From: Sediminibacterium sp.
Lineage (GTDB): Bacteria; Bacteroidota; Bacteroidia; Chitinophagales; Chitinophagaceae
DNA: 64,000 nt
Assembly (NCBI GenBank): GCA_016786865.1
Contig: JAEUVE010000015.1
Coordinates: 62,001 to 126,000 of the forward strand
Direction of reading: 5' to 3'
Below are positions 1-8,916 of the stretch, piece after piece. Within the stretch, counting starts at the first letter, position 1; each line of letters opens with the position of its first letter. The notes beneath the pieces are model-generated. The model was not told where the DNA came from and ran no database searches. It worked only from the letters and a program-made list of their open reading frames with translations. The translations under genes and the position numbers were made by a program.

Positions 1-498
1 GTTGTAATAAAATGCATCACCACCAATTACTGTTCCTGACTGAATCACTACATTATCACCAATCACAGTATAATCCAGTATGGTCACATTGGGATGTATG
101 ATGGTGTTCCTGCCTATGCAAACCTTTTTACCAACAAATGTATTGGGCATTATCACAGAACCCTCACCAATAACCAGATCATCACTGATCGGTTTTTGAG
201 CCGGAGTAAACGGACGGAAATGTTTTACAATGGTAAGGTATGCTTCAAAAGGATCGGCTACGACCAGGATGGTTTTACCTTCCGGAATATCCACCTCCCT
301 GGTATTGATGATGATAAAATCTGCTGCGCTTTTTAAACAGGTATCATAGTATTTGGGATGATCCACAAATACAAGATCACCTCTTTCCACTTTGTGAATT
401 TCATTGATACCAAGCACATCTGCTGTGGCATTGCCTGCAACTTCTGCATGGATCATATCGGCGATCCATTGAACCGAAACCGGAGCGGGAAACTTCAT
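1..498 (-). CDS. lpxD: LpxD-like UDP-3-O-acylglucosamine N-acyltransferase, N-terminal part
   Basis: The first 166 codons of a minus-strand gene that runs off the left edge, starting at the ATG at 498. The N-terminal ~100 residues resemble the LpxD uridine-binding domain (segment LVFVDHPKYYDTCLKSAADF). They are followed by the beginning of a left-handed beta-helix made of hexapeptide repeats (IGEGSVIMPN, IGRNTIIHPN, IGDNVVIQSG). LpxD adds the N-linked acyl chain in lipid A synthesis at the cytoplasmic face. Bacteroidota often carry a second, shorter LpxD paralogue, and with the C-terminus and catalytic His region missing I cannot say which this is. The family call is firm; the exact orthology is moderate. 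Confidence 0.8.
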   Translation of the reverse strand, partial: MKFPAPVSVQWIADMIHAEVAGNATADVLGINEIHKVERGDLVFVDHPKYYDTCLKSAADFIIINTREVDIPEGKTILVVADPFEAYLTIVKHFRPFTPAQKPISDDLVIGEGSVIMPNTFVGKKVCIGRNTIIHPNVTILDYTVIGDNVVIQSGTVIGGDAFYYN

Positions 499-819
499 TT
501 GGTGTGTTTTTAGCGGCAGTAAAGGTAGTAAGCAAGGGTTTCCGGGAAATATTTTTTTGAGGGCTAACCTGGAAAAACAGATACTAAAACCTGTTTCTAG
601 TTGCAAAAAAACAGCATGAAGTTTTTTTACTGTACGCATATCTGAAAAACATCGTTCGTCGCAAACCCTTTATTCATCATTATTTCAGAGGATTGAATTT
701 TTTACGGTCGAATAAATGGTCATTAAAAACAGTCTTGCCGCAGTAAATAAAGCCTCGTGATTTTACTACAGAATCCACATCAGTAGCTAAAATGTTAATA
801 AAATTGTTTAAAAAATTTT
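499..819. other. Non-coding gap upstream of the lysS promoter
   Basis: This 321-base stretch separates the divergent lpxD-like gene and lysS. It is AT-rich, with no ORF that looks real, no tRNA cloverleaf and no repeat. The only structure seen is a weak 6-bp inverted repeat AAACAG/CTGTTT near 575-596. Presumably it carries the lpxD promoter, but I found no good TAnnTTTG box on the minus strand. Confidence 0.5.
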
Positions 820-849
820 TTGCATTCGTTAAAAGTCTTTTTAATATTG
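820..849 (+). promoter_or_regulatory. Bacteroidota-type promoter of lysS
   Basis: TTG at 820-822 and TAATATTG at 842-849 (7 of 8 matches to TAnnTTTG) are 19 bases apart, which is the spacing of the Bacteroidota primary sigma factor promoter (-33 and -7 boxes). The predicted RNA start, near 854, coincides with the first base of a hairpin, supporting the call. Confidence 0.55.
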
Positions 850-853
850 TGTA

Positions 854-924
854 GGGAAACTCGTTTCCCAGTACTTACTAACCCATCCATATACAAAGTC
901 TCGCTTCTGCGGGACTTTTGTTTT
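854..924 (+). ncRNA. Structured lysS leader RNA or small RNA (candidate attenuator)
   Basis: From the predicted start at 854 the RNA would open with a perfect 7-bp hairpin GGGAAAC-TC-GTTTCCC (854-869). About 25 unpaired bases follow, then a second hairpin with a T-tract (895-924), 22 bases ahead of the lysS ATG. There is no leader ORF. Two readings fit: a ~71-nt small RNA, or an attenuated lysS leader. I recognise no known Rfam family, and the ligand or effector is unknown. Confidence 0.4.
895..924 (+). terminator. Intrinsic terminator-like hairpin inside the lysS leader
   Basis: A 10-bp stem (895-904 with 909-918, one T-G pair, 4-base loop TTCT) is followed by TTTTGTTTT. It lies downstream of the lysS promoter and upstream of the start codon, so it would stop transcription before lysS unless overridden. 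Confidence 0.6.
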
Positions 925-946
925 AGTACTTTTCAAAGCAGTTATT

Positions 947-2473
947 ATGAGTCACGCACATTTTTCCGAACAGGAATTAATCAGAAGAGAGAAGCTTGCA
1001 AAGCTGCAGGCAGTTGGCATTGATCCATTCCCCGCACCACTTTATCCTGTAAATCATTTTTCAACAGATATCAAGAATGCCTACACAGAAGAAACCAAAG
1101 ATCAGTTCAGTGATCTCTGTGTTGCAGGCCGGATTATGAGCATCAACGATAAGGGGAAGGTATTCTTTATTAAGATACAAGACAGCAAGGGCATCATTCA
1201 ACTATATGTAAAAAGAGATGAAATATGTCCGGATGAAGACAAGTCCTATTTTGACAACCTGGTAAAACACGGACTGGACCTGGGAGATATTATCGGTTGT
1301 ACCGGTTATGCATTTGTAACCAAAACCGGGGAAACCTCCATCCATGCAAAAACCATTACCCTGTTAACCAAATCCCTCAAACCCCTTCCCGTGGTTAAAA
1401 GAGACGAGGAAGGAAATATTTTTGATGCCGTAACTGATCCTGAGTTTCGCTACAGACAGCGTTATGCCGACCTGATCATCAATCCGGAGGTAAAAGACAC
1501 GTTTCTAAAAAGAACCAGGATCATTAATACCATTCGGGAATTCCTGAACGAACAGGGTGCCCTGGAAGTGGATACGCCGGTGCTCCAGTCTATTCCCGGG
1601 GGTGCGGCAGCCCGTCCGTTCGTGACGCACCACAATGCACTGGATGTTCCTTTCTACTTAAGAATTGCCAATGAACTGTATCTGAAAAGACTGATTGTAG
1701 GTGGGTTCGACTGGGTGTACGAATTCAGCAGAAACTTCCGAAACGAAGGAATGGACCGTACACATAATCCGGAATTCACGGTACTGGAATGGTATACTGC
1801 CTATAAAGACTATCTCTGGATGATGGAGGTAACAGAGCAGCTCTTCGAAAAGATTGCCATTACCCTGCACGGAACCACAGAAGTTACCCTGGGTAATAAC
1901 GTGATTAATTTCAAGGCGCCTTTCAGAAGAATCAGTATCCATGATGCAATCAGGGAAAATACAGGTATTGATATCAGTGAAATGGACGAAGCCGGCCTGC
2001 GCGAGGTGTGCAAGCAATTGAATATAGACGTTCCCCCTACTATTGGCAAGGGCAAACTGGTTGACGAAATTTTTGGGGCCACCAGCGAGCATACATTTAT
2101 TCAGCCAACCTTCATTATCGACTATCCGGTAGAAATGAGCCCACTTACCAAGAAGCACCGCAGCAAGCCCGGCCTGGTAGAGCGCTTTGAGCTCATGGTT
2201 AATGGTAAGGAGCTGGCCAATGCCTATTCTGAACTGAACGATCCGATCGACCAGCGGGAACGATTCGAAGAACAGGTAAAACTCATGGAAAGAGGAGACG
2301 ACGAAGCCATGTTTATTGACTATGATTTTCTGCGTGCACTGGAATACGGTATGCCGCCAACCTCCGGCATTGGTATTGGCATCGACCGCCTCTGTATGAT
2401 GATGACCAACCAGGCATCCATTCAGGACGTATTGCTGTTCCCCCAAATGCGTCCGGAAAAATTTGAAGATTAA
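947..2473 (+). CDS. lysS: Lysyl-tRNA synthetase, class II
   Basis: A cytoplasmic enzyme that charges tRNA-Lys with lysine using ATP. The 508-residue length matches bacterial LysS. An N-terminal OB-fold anticodon-binding domain (about 55-150) has the expected segment GRIMSINDKGKVFFI. The class II catalytic core has motif 2 around FRNEGMDRTHNPEF (about 265-280) and motif 3 GIGIGIDRL near the C-terminus. The ATG at 947 has no Shine-Dalgarno sequence, as usual in Bacteroidota. The gene stands alone, between a structured leader and a bidirectional terminator. Confidence 0.98.
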   Translation: MSHAHFSEQELIRREKLAKLQAVGIDPFPAPLYPVNHFSTDIKNAYTEETKDQFSDLCVAGRIMSINDKGKVFFIKIQDSKGIIQLYVKRDEICPDEDKSYFDNLVKHGLDLGDIIGCTGYAFVTKTGETSIHAKTITLLTKSLKPLPVVKRDEEGNIFDAVTDPEFRYRQRYADLIINPEVKDTFLKRTRIINTIREFLNEQGALEVDTPVLQSIPGGAAARPFVTHHNALDVPFYLRIANELYLKRLIVGGFDWVYEFSRNFRNEGMDRTHNPEFTVLEWYTAYKDYLWMMEVTEQLFEKIAITLHGTTEVTLGNNVINFKAPFRRISIHDAIRENTGIDISEMDEAGLREVCKQLNIDVPPTIGKGKLVDEIFGATSEHTFIQPTFIIDYPVEMSPLTKKHRSKPGLVERFELMVNGKELANAYSELNDPIDQRERFEEQVKLMERGDDEAMFIDYDFLRALEYGMPPTSGIGIGIDRLCMMMTNQASIQDVLLFPQMRPEKFED

Positions 2474-2508
2474 AGAACAACAGCTGCCATGGCAGTTTCA
2501 TCATATAA

Positions 2509-2544
2509 ACAAAAGAGCGCAGTAATACTGCGCTCTTTTGTTTT
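2509..2544. terminator. Bidirectional intrinsic terminator between lysS and the M20 peptidase
   Basis: Perfect 16-bp inverted repeat (2509-2524 with 2526-2541) centred on GAGCGCAGTA/TACTGCGCTC, flanked by A- and T-runs. It lies between two convergent genes and can serve both, with the better T-tract on the plus strand for lysS. Confidence 0.85.
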
Positions 2545-2570
2545 GCAAGGTCTTTAAATTCAATACTGCC

Positions 2571-4016
2571 CTAATCCCTGTAGTTTAATGCAGGTTTACG
2601 ATCGCCCAGCAACGCCTTATATTGATAATCTCCTTTTGATTTTAAAAATTCCTCCTTGGCTTTATTGATCAAGGAAGCATCGGTAAACAGATCGATCGCA
2701 GTCAGGGCCATGGTTTTGGCCGCCACCATCATGCCTTTTGTTCCTACTTCTGTTCCTCCACACGCTACCGCCTGCCAGCTGTGCGCAGGTGTACCTGGGA
2801 TCCAGGTAGCTGCACTTAGCCCTACAGTTGGTACGGCATAACTTACGTCTCCCACATCAGTGGAACCACCACCTGCATCTATAACCGCCTGTAAGGGCAC
2901 AACCTGTGCGGCGCTTTCAATAGCTGGCGCTTTATAGGTAAAAGAAGACTGCAATTTTTTTCCAAATTCAATTTCTGCAGGGCTGTATTGAACACCGCCT
3001 ACCTGCTGAAGATTTTTATGCATGGCTGTTGCAAGGGTCTTGTTGATCAACAGATCATGGGTTCCTCCGATAATTTCAAACTCCACCCTGGTTTCGGTTC
3101 CCATGGCTGCACCATTAGCTGTTTTCTCGAGTCTATCAAAAATAGATGCTACCTGATCTTTCTTGGGATGACGTACATAATAAAACACTTCGGCAAAATC
3201 AGGAACCACATTCGGAGCCTTACCCCCCTGTGTAATCACATAATGTATTCTGGTTTCCTGCGGAACATGTTCCCGCATCATATTCACCATATTGTTCATG
3301 GCCTCCACTCCATCCAGCGCAGAGCGCCCCCTTTCCGGAGACATGGATGCATGGGCAGACAAACCATAGAACCTGAACTTGGCAGATTTATTGGCCAGTG
3401 CACTGGTCATGGTGATACTGTTTTCATCGTCGGGATGCCAGTGTATGGCCACATCCACATCTTTAAAAAGACCAGCACGGACCATATATACTTTTCCACT
3501 ACCCCCTTCTTCGGCAGGGCATCCATAAACACGCACCGTTCCTTTTAGTTTTTTTGCCTCAATTAATTTCTTGATTTCAATTCCGGCGGCAACAGATGCT
3601 GTTCCAAATAAATGGTGACCGCAACCATGGCCGGAATTCAGACCAGCAACCGGTTTCTTTTCGGGATCTGCATCCTGCGATAAACCTGGCAACGCATCGT
3701 ATTCGGCAAGGATACCAATCACGGGTTGTCCGCTGCCGTAGCTTGCTACAAATGCCGTGGGCATGTCTCCTACGCCGGCTTCCACAGTAAATCCGTTGTC
3801 TTTCAGGGCTTGCTGCAAAACCTGTGTGCTTTTAACCTCTTTGTAGCCTACTTCAGCAAAACCCCAGATCTGGTGCGCCAGGCTTTTATAACTTTCGTAT
3901 TTACTGTCGAGCTGCTGAATTGCTTCTGTTTTAATTCCTGTTACAGGAGTTTGCTTTTGTGCCTGTATTCCCGAAAGCGAGAGGGAACACAATGCAATCA
4001 ATACTTGTTTTTTCAT
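2571..4016 (-). CDS. Secreted M20-family amidohydrolase (AbgB-like)
   Basis: A 481-residue metallo-amidohydrolase of the M20/ArgE/AbgB class. A signal peptide (first ~19 residues, ending GIQAQ) predicts periplasmic location. Metal-site signatures are GHGCGHHLFG (about 129-138) and HWHPDDEN; AEEGGSGK carries the expected acidic pair. AbgB-type members hydrolyse aminoacyl-type amides such as p-aminobenzoyl-glutamate, but the substrate cannot be read here. It is last in a run gmk-SDR-M20 (gaps 37 and 26 bases). Confidence 0.88.
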   Translation of the reverse strand: MKKQVLIALCSLSLSGIQAQKQTPVTGIKTEAIQQLDSKYESYKSLAHQIWGFAEVGYKEVKSTQVLQQALKDNGFTVEAGVGDMPTAFVASYGSGQPVIGILAEYDALPGLSQDADPEKKPVAGLNSGHGCGHHLFGTASVAAGIEIKKLIEAKKLKGTVRVYGCPAEEGGSGKVYMVRAGLFKDVDVAIHWHPDDENSITMTSALANKSAKFRFYGLSAHASMSPERGRSALDGVEAMNNMVNMMREHVPQETRIHYVITQGGKAPNVVPDFAEVFYYVRHPKKDQVASIFDRLEKTANGAAMGTETRVEFEIIGGTHDLLINKTLATAMHKNLQQVGGVQYSPAEIEFGKKLQSSFTYKAPAIESAAQVVPLQAVIDAGGGSTDVGDVSYAVPTVGLSAATWIPGTPAHSWQAVACGGTEVGTKGMMVAAKTMALTAIDLFTDASLINKAKEEFLKSKGDYQYKALLGDRKPALNYRD

Positions 4017-4042
4017 GTGCTGGTTACTATTGGTAATGGGGG

Positions 4043-4864
4043 TTAAACAAACAGATCTTTATACAATTGAGCGCCTGGAACCACTGCATATTTCTCCAGA
4101 TCGGTAATTCCTTCCGCTGCAAGCAAGTCTTCATCTACAAAAGTATTTCCACTACACTGAGCAGCTGTTTTCGACAAAATAATATGGGCACAGTCTGCCA
4201 AAATATCCGGCGTACGGCTCATTTTGGCCAGTGCCTCCCCACCCAGTAAATTCCTCACTGCGGCCGTGTCGATGGTTGTTTTAGGCCAGAGTGCATTGGA
4301 AGCAACTCCTGCACCTTTTAATTCGGCCGCCCATCCAAGCGCCAGCATGCTCATACTGTATTTGGTAATGGTATAGGCAATATGTCCGCCCATCCATTTA
4401 GGATCGAGGTTGATTGGAGGAGAAAGGGTTAATATATGCGGGTTATTCCCTTTTTTCAGGTAAGGAATACAGTGTTTTGCCACTAAAAAAGTACCTCTTA
4501 CATTGATACTTTGCATCAGATCGAACCGTTTGGTATCCGTTTGTTCTGTTGGGGTAAGCTGAATGGCAGATGCATTGTTGATCACAACATCAATTCCGCC
4601 AAAACGATCCACTGCCTGCTTTACGGCCGCTTCAATCTGTTCTTCCTGCCGGATATCTACCTGAACTGCCAGGGCTTTACCACCGGCAGCTTCCACTTCT
4701 GCAGCTGCAGAATAGATGGTACCGCCCAACCTGGGGTCTTCTGAAACACTTTTGGCTGCGATGACAATATTGGCGCCCTCTCTGGCGAGACGCAATGCAA
4801 TAGATTTACCAATACCTCTGCTGGCACCGGTAATAAAAACGGTTCTGTTCTGAAAAGCGGACAT
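4043..4864 (-). CDS. Short-chain dehydrogenase/reductase (HSDL2-like)
   Basis: A 273-residue Rossmann oxidoreductase. The nucleotide-binding motif TGASRGIG is near the N-terminus, NNAS follows in the middle, and the catalytic pair is YTITK. The long insertion after the glycine motif (KSVSEDPRLGGTIYSAA) and the stretch PPINLDPKWMGGH are typical of the HSDL2-like SDR group, whose members are thought to act on lipid or sterol-type substrates; the substrate here is unknown. I chose the ATG at 4864. A TTG two codons upstream (4870) is possible. It follows gmk after 37 bases and precedes the M20 gene. Confidence 0.88.
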   Translation of the reverse strand: MSAFQNRTVFITGASRGIGKSIALRLAREGANIVIAAKSVSEDPRLGGTIYSAAAEVEAAGGKALAVQVDIRQEEQIEAAVKQAVDRFGGIDVVINNASAIQLTPTEQTDTKRFDLMQSINVRGTFLVAKHCIPYLKKGNNPHILTLSPPINLDPKWMGGHIAYTITKYSMSMLALGWAAELKGAGVASNALWPKTTIDTAAVRNLLGGEALAKMSRTPDILADCAHIILSKTAAQCSGNTFVDEDLLAAEGITDLEKYAVVPGAQLYKDLFV

Positions 4865-4901
4865 AAGCAATTTGTTAGAGAATAAATGTACGCAAAGCCA
4901 T

Positions 4902-5477
4902 TTACCAACCGAGAAATTCTTTTATGGCCTTTTCGGTTTCAAGGCAGGCCAAATCCAGGTCCCGGTTTATGATCGTTTTATTGAACTGGTGGCTGAACGA
5001 CATTTCATAACTGGCTTTACTGAGCCGGGTAGCCATACTTTCTGCGGTTTCAGTTCCCCTGCTTTCCAGTCTTTTCTTTAATTCCTCTACAGATGGGGGT
5101 TCTATGAAGATAGAAAGGCTGTTTCCACTGAACTGTTGCTGAATATGAATAGCGCCTTTTACATCTATGTCGAGTACAGGAACTTTTCCGGCATCCCATA
5201 TTCTTTGTAATTCACTTTTCAGCGTTCCATAATAACTGCCTTCGTATACCATTTCCCATTCTACAAATTCACCTGCTTCAATTTTAGCCCGAAACTGTTC
5301 TTCAGATAAGAAATGATACTGCACCCCATCCTGTTCCCCTGCTCTTGGTTTACGTGTGGCTGCAGATATAGAAAAAGATAATCGGGGATATTTATTCAGG
5401 AGAAAACGGGTAATAGAGGTTTTTCCTGCACCCGAAGGAGCAGTAATAATGATCAGCTTCTGATTAGAAAGGGGCAT
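4902..5477 (-). CDS. gmk: Guanylate kinase
   Basis: Phosphorylates GMP to GDP with ATP. The Walker A motif APSGAGKTS follows the start directly, and the GMP-binding region includes TRKPRAGEQDGVQYHF and EWEMVYEGSYYGT. With the ATG at 5477 the protein has 191 residues, the usual length. The open frame continues to 5600 but would add an unconserved 41-residue extension, so I rejected the longer start. It is divergent from the PAS kinase and first in the gmk-SDR-M20 run. Confidence 0.97.
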   Translation of the reverse strand: MPLSNQKLIIITAPSGAGKTSITRFLLNKYPRLSFSISAATRKPRAGEQDGVQYHFLSEEQFRAKIEAGEFVEWEMVYEGSYYGTLKSELQRIWDAGKVPVLDIDVKGAIHIQQQFSGNSLSIFIEPPSVEELKKRLESRGTETAESMATRLSKASYEMSFSHQFNKTIINRDLDLACLETEKAIKEFLGW

Positions 5478-5513
5478 TGTATCTTTTGCTACAAAGAAAC
5501 AATTTATTTGGAG

Positions 5514-5521
5514 TAAATTTG
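5514..5521 (+). promoter_or_regulatory. -7 box (TAAATTTG) upstream of the PAS kinase
   Basis: Exact TAnnTTTG match 30 bases before the proposed TTG start at 5551. A TTTTG lies upstream, but 25 bases away rather than about 19, so the -33 element is uncertain. Confidence 0.45.
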
Positions 5522-5550
5522 TAACAGACACCCCCCAAATTGCGCTTAAC

Positions 5551-7758
5551 TTGAGAATACGTGAAGTTATATCATGTAATGACCGCACAGCAGCATTCAA
5601 CGAAAGCTCTTCTGATGTTCAATTATTGATTCATAAGAACGGAAAGATCATTTATACCAACAACCGGGCATCCATGATGTTCGGATATGATGAAGCGGCA
5701 GTTCTTTCCCTGACCATTAAAGATTTACTGGACCCCCACGACAGCAGAATCAATGATTTGCTGATTCTTTCGCTTTTAAGCAGAAAGGTTGCCTTTAACA
5801 CACTGGCTATCCGCAAGAACAGAGAATTTTTTCCCGTTTCCCTTACTGCTGTTGAATACTACGACATAGAGCTGGCCTGTAACCTGATCGCTATCTGCCT
5901 GATTGATATAACCAATATAAACAAGGGTGATTTGTTGCTGCAGGAAACTTCCCAAATTGCCAAAGTAGGTGGCTGGGAACTGGACCTTGAATCCCGGCAG
6001 CTTTACTGGACCAGTGTTACCAAGGAAATCCATGAAGTTCCTGCAGACTATATTCCAACATTGGACAAAGCCCTTGGTTTTTATCATGGAGAACTGTCCC
6101 AATCTCTGATTTCAGACGCCGTGAATACCGCAATCCGGACAGGAGCCCCCTACGACATTAAAGTGGTTATTAAAACAGGAAAGGGAAATATCAAACAGGT
6201 AAGTTGTAAAGGGAACATTCATTTCGAAAATGGCATTCCTACACATTTATTCGGCACCATACAGGATATCACCGAGCAGGAAGAAAACCAGCAAAAACTA
6301 CAGGTTGCCCTGAATGAATTCAATAAAATAATGGATACTTCTCTGGATATTATCGGAGTAATCAACACAGAGGGTGTATATGTACAAATCAATAAAGCTG
6401 CCGAAAGGGTATTGGGATATACCAGGGAGGAAATGATTGGAAAAAAGAATACCGGTTTTATTCTGGAAGAGGACCTGGCCAAAACAATTGAAGTTATCAA
6501 TAAAGTAAAAAGCGGCATTGATGTAACCAATTTTGAAAACAGGTATAAAACGAAGGATGGTAAATTTGTAACAATGTCGTGGTCTGCCACTTCAGACCCG
6601 GCAACTGGTTACCGCTATATAATAGGGAGAGACATCTCTGCCAAAATAAAAAACGAGCAACAGCTCAAGTTGCTTGAATCTGTTATCACCAACTCAAAAG
6701 ACGCTGTTGTAATTACAGATGCCGTTTCCTCAGACGAGTCCGGACCTAAAATTATGTACGTGAATGAGGCGTTTACCAAAATGACCGGTTATACAAGGGA
6801 AGAAATTTTGGGTAAAACATTCAAACTGCTTCATGGTCCGGAAACCGATCAAAAAATAATGGCTAAACTCTACAAAGCCGTTGAACATTGGGAACCCTGT
6901 GAAATAGAAGTGATAAATTACAAAAAGAACCGGGAGCCCTACTGGGTTAATTTTACGGCCGTTCCTGTTCCAGATAATAAGGGTAGTTATAGCCACTGGG
7001 TAGCCATCCAAAAAGACATTACCGAAAGGAAAAAGGATGAACGTGAAAAGACCAGGCTGATCAATGAATTGGTTCAAAGCAACAGGGATCTGAAACAGTT
7101 CTCTTATATCACCTCCCACAATTTAAGATCACCCCTTACTAATTTACTGGCGCTGATCAAACTTCTGAACTGGGATGATATTGAGGATGAAGAAAACAAA
7201 GTCCTGCTCCGATCTTTTGAAAAATCCACCGAACAGTTGAACGCTACCATCAATGATCTTTTAAAGGTGCTGATTTTGAAAGAACAAACAGCTGTTCTTA
7301 CAGAACCGGTTTCGCTACAAAAAGTTTTGGATGAAACACTTTTGTCGTTTACTTCCCAGATCAAAGAACTGCAGGCAGAAATAAGTACCGATTTTAGTAA
7401 AGCAGATGCCATTTATTTCAATAAAGAATACCTCGAGAGTATTTTCACCAATCTGATTGGCAATGCGCTTAAATATTATTCAACCGAAAGAAGACCCCAA
7501 ATAAGTATCACTTCAAAAGAAACACCGGAGTATATCCAGGTAAGTTTTAAAGACAATGGAATAGGTATAGACCTCGAGAAAAACAAAGGTCGTATTTTTA
7601 AATTGTTTCAAACCTTTCACCAGGGAAGAGACAGCAAGGGCGTAGGCCTTTATATGGTTCAAACACAACTACAGGCATTGGGGGGCAAAATTGAAGTTGA
7701 AAGCGAAGTCAACAAGGGTTCTACTTTTACTGTTCTATTTAAAAAACAGGTTAATTAG
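5551..7758 (+). CDS. Cytoplasmic multi-PAS sensor histidine kinase
   Basis: About 735 residues without a signal peptide or membrane segment, so a soluble sensor. Four successive PAS/PAC-type modules (about 20-115, 125-245, 250-370, 375-500) are each marked by phrases such as LGYTREEMIGK and ITERKKDE. The phospho-acceptor is H523 in a HisKA-like helix (SHNLRSPLTN). The ATPase domain has NALKYY, DNGIGID and a GVGLYMV G-box. No ATG lies near the start of homology; the TTG at 5551 fits best. No partner regulator is adjacent. Its stop overlaps the end of the next, convergent gene. Confidence 0.88.
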   Translation: MRIREVISCNDRTAAFNESSSDVQLLIHKNGKIIYTNNRASMMFGYDEAAVLSLTIKDLLDPHDSRINDLLILSLLSRKVAFNTLAIRKNREFFPVSLTAVEYYDIELACNLIAICLIDITNINKGDLLLQETSQIAKVGGWELDLESRQLYWTSVTKEIHEVPADYIPTLDKALGFYHGELSQSLISDAVNTAIRTGAPYDIKVVIKTGKGNIKQVSCKGNIHFENGIPTHLFGTIQDITEQEENQQKLQVALNEFNKIMDTSLDIIGVINTEGVYVQINKAAERVLGYTREEMIGKKNTGFILEEDLAKTIEVINKVKSGIDVTNFENRYKTKDGKFVTMSWSATSDPATGYRYIIGRDISAKIKNEQQLKLLESVITNSKDAVVITDAVSSDESGPKIMYVNEAFTKMTGYTREEILGKTFKLLHGPETDQKIMAKLYKAVEHWEPCEIEVINYKKNREPYWVNFTAVPVPDNKGSYSHWVAIQKDITERKKDEREKTRLINELVQSNRDLKQFSYITSHNLRSPLTNLLALIKLLNWDDIEDEENKVLLRSFEKSTEQLNATINDLLKVLILKEQTAVLTEPVSLQKVLDETLLSFTSQIKELQAEISTDFSKADAIYFNKEYLESIFTNLIGNALKYYSTERRPQISITSKETPEYIQVSFKDNGIGIDLEKNKGRIFKLFQTFHQGRDSKGVGLYMVQTQLQALGGKIEVESEVNKGSTFTVLFKKQVN

Positions 7759-8210
7759 TTTTTTTTACTGTTCCTGCCTACTGCGTAATGGGGTTTTAGT
7801 GTTTCATAAATATTTTTGAACTCATCCTGCCCGGATATTGTCGCATTCTTTGAATGTTGAAAATATGCCCTTGATTGTTGAAGAATTTCATTCCCGATCA
7901 GGAGTTTAGCATCTTCCAACTTTGTTCTGATTTGTTCTACCTCTCCCAGCAGTTCTGTATATTGTTCATACAGGTGCAGATAATTGTTGCATTTGGCTAC
8001 ATCTACAAACGATGGAACGGTGTTAGGGCTTCTCCGCATGAACTGCACAGCCTGCTGTACAAACGTATGCCGCTTGGTATTCAGTTTAAACATGCTCCTT
8101 CTCTGTTCAGGTTTCAGTTGTACTGTTCCGGGAATCATATTCCGCAAAGCAGAAATATGCTGGCGAATAGACATTAGCTCCGAACCAATAAAACTTCTGA
8201 AAGCGTTCAT
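7755..8210 (-). CDS. Conserved-looking helical protein of unknown function
   Basis: 151 residues, rich in charged and hydrophobic heptad-like stretches (for example YEQYTELLGEVEQIRTKL), probably an all-helical cytoplasmic protein. There is no signal peptide, membrane segment or recognised motif, and a single Cys. Its stop overlaps the stop of the convergent PAS kinase by a few bases. I recognise no family and propose no function. Support for it being real is the single uninterrupted frame filling the gap between flanking genes and a composition like real proteins. Confidence 0.65.
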   Translation of the reverse strand: MNAFRSFIGSELMSIRQHISALRNMIPGTVQLKPEQRRSMFKLNTKRHTFVQQAVQFMRRSPNTVPSFVDVAKCNNYLHLYEQYTELLGEVEQIRTKLEDAKLLIGNEILQQSRAYFQHSKNATISGQDEFKNIYETLKPHYAVGRNSKKN

Positions 8211-8334
8211 GGCAGATTTTATGGAAAAACGCTCATTTGAAATAGAAAATTGCCCGTATGGCTGTTTTGAATGTGAACTAAATGTTACCTGTATTATATC
8301 TTTTTTATTATCTTAATACCAACAATTGCTTGCT

Positions 8335-8901
8335 ATGCGCTTATGCTGGAACCTGTTTCTGTGGCTGCAGGGGTGGTCTTTTCGCGGACAATTCCCCTAT
8401 GAGTTAAAAAAATGTGTGGTCATTGTTGGACCTCATACCAGCAGCTGGGACTTTATCGTTGGCCTGGCTGTGCGGAGCAGGCTTCGGCTTTATCATATCC
8501 GATTCCTTGGAAAAGACAGTTTATTCAAAGGTCCTTTGGGGTTTATTTTCCGAAGACTGGGAGGATTTCCGGTAGACCGATTCAATAAAAACAATATGGT
8601 AGAGCAGGTGGTAACCCTCTTCCATACCCATGAATCATTTGTGCTGGCGCTCTCTCCGGAAGGAACAAGAAAAAAAGTAGACCGGCTGAGAACCGGGTTC
8701 TATCACATAGCAGTAAAGGCAGGTGTGCCAATTGTAATGGCGGGCTTTGATTTTGGCAGGAAAGAAATTTCCATTGCTCCTCCGTTTCTTCCTACCGGCG
8801 ATATGGAGTCCGATCTCAATAAAATAATCCGGCATTATGCGGCTCTTGAAGGAAAAATACCCGAACAGGGCCTGACACATTTACTAAGTTCTATTGCTTA
8901 A
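8335..8901 (+). CDS. PlsC-like 1-acylglycerol-3-phosphate acyltransferase family protein
   Basis: 188 residues with the HX4D catalytic motif (H34 TSSW D39) and the substrate-binding EGTR motif, both standard for the PlsC/LPLAT fold. It lacks an obvious transmembrane helix and is shorter than classical PlsC (~240), matching the short Bacteroidota group annotated as acyltransferases. The ATG at 8335 is preferred to the TTG at 8326. It is followed after 15 bases by an acyl-CoA synthetase, so the two probably work together in acyl-lipid synthesis. Confidence 0.88.
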   Translation: MRLCWNLFLWLQGWSFRGQFPYELKKCVVIVGPHTSSWDFIVGLAVRSRLRLYHIRFLGKDSLFKGPLGFIFRRLGGFPVDRFNKNNMVEQVVTLFHTHESFVLALSPEGTRKKVDRLRTGFYHIAVKAGVPIVMAGFDFGRKEISIAPPFLPTGDMESDLNKIIRHYAALEGKIPEQGLTHLLSSIA

Positions 8902-8916
8902 TCCCCCAATTTTCTT

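Noticed and set aside
875..887. 13-base repeat TTACTAACCCATC also present at 60791-60803, each near a hairpin with a T-run
   Set aside because: Several dozen chance 13-mer matches are expected in 64 kb; flanking bases diverge at once.
1658..2446. A 262-codon minus-strand ORF within lysS
   Set aside because: Entirely antisense to conserved lysS catalytic motifs; no family features.
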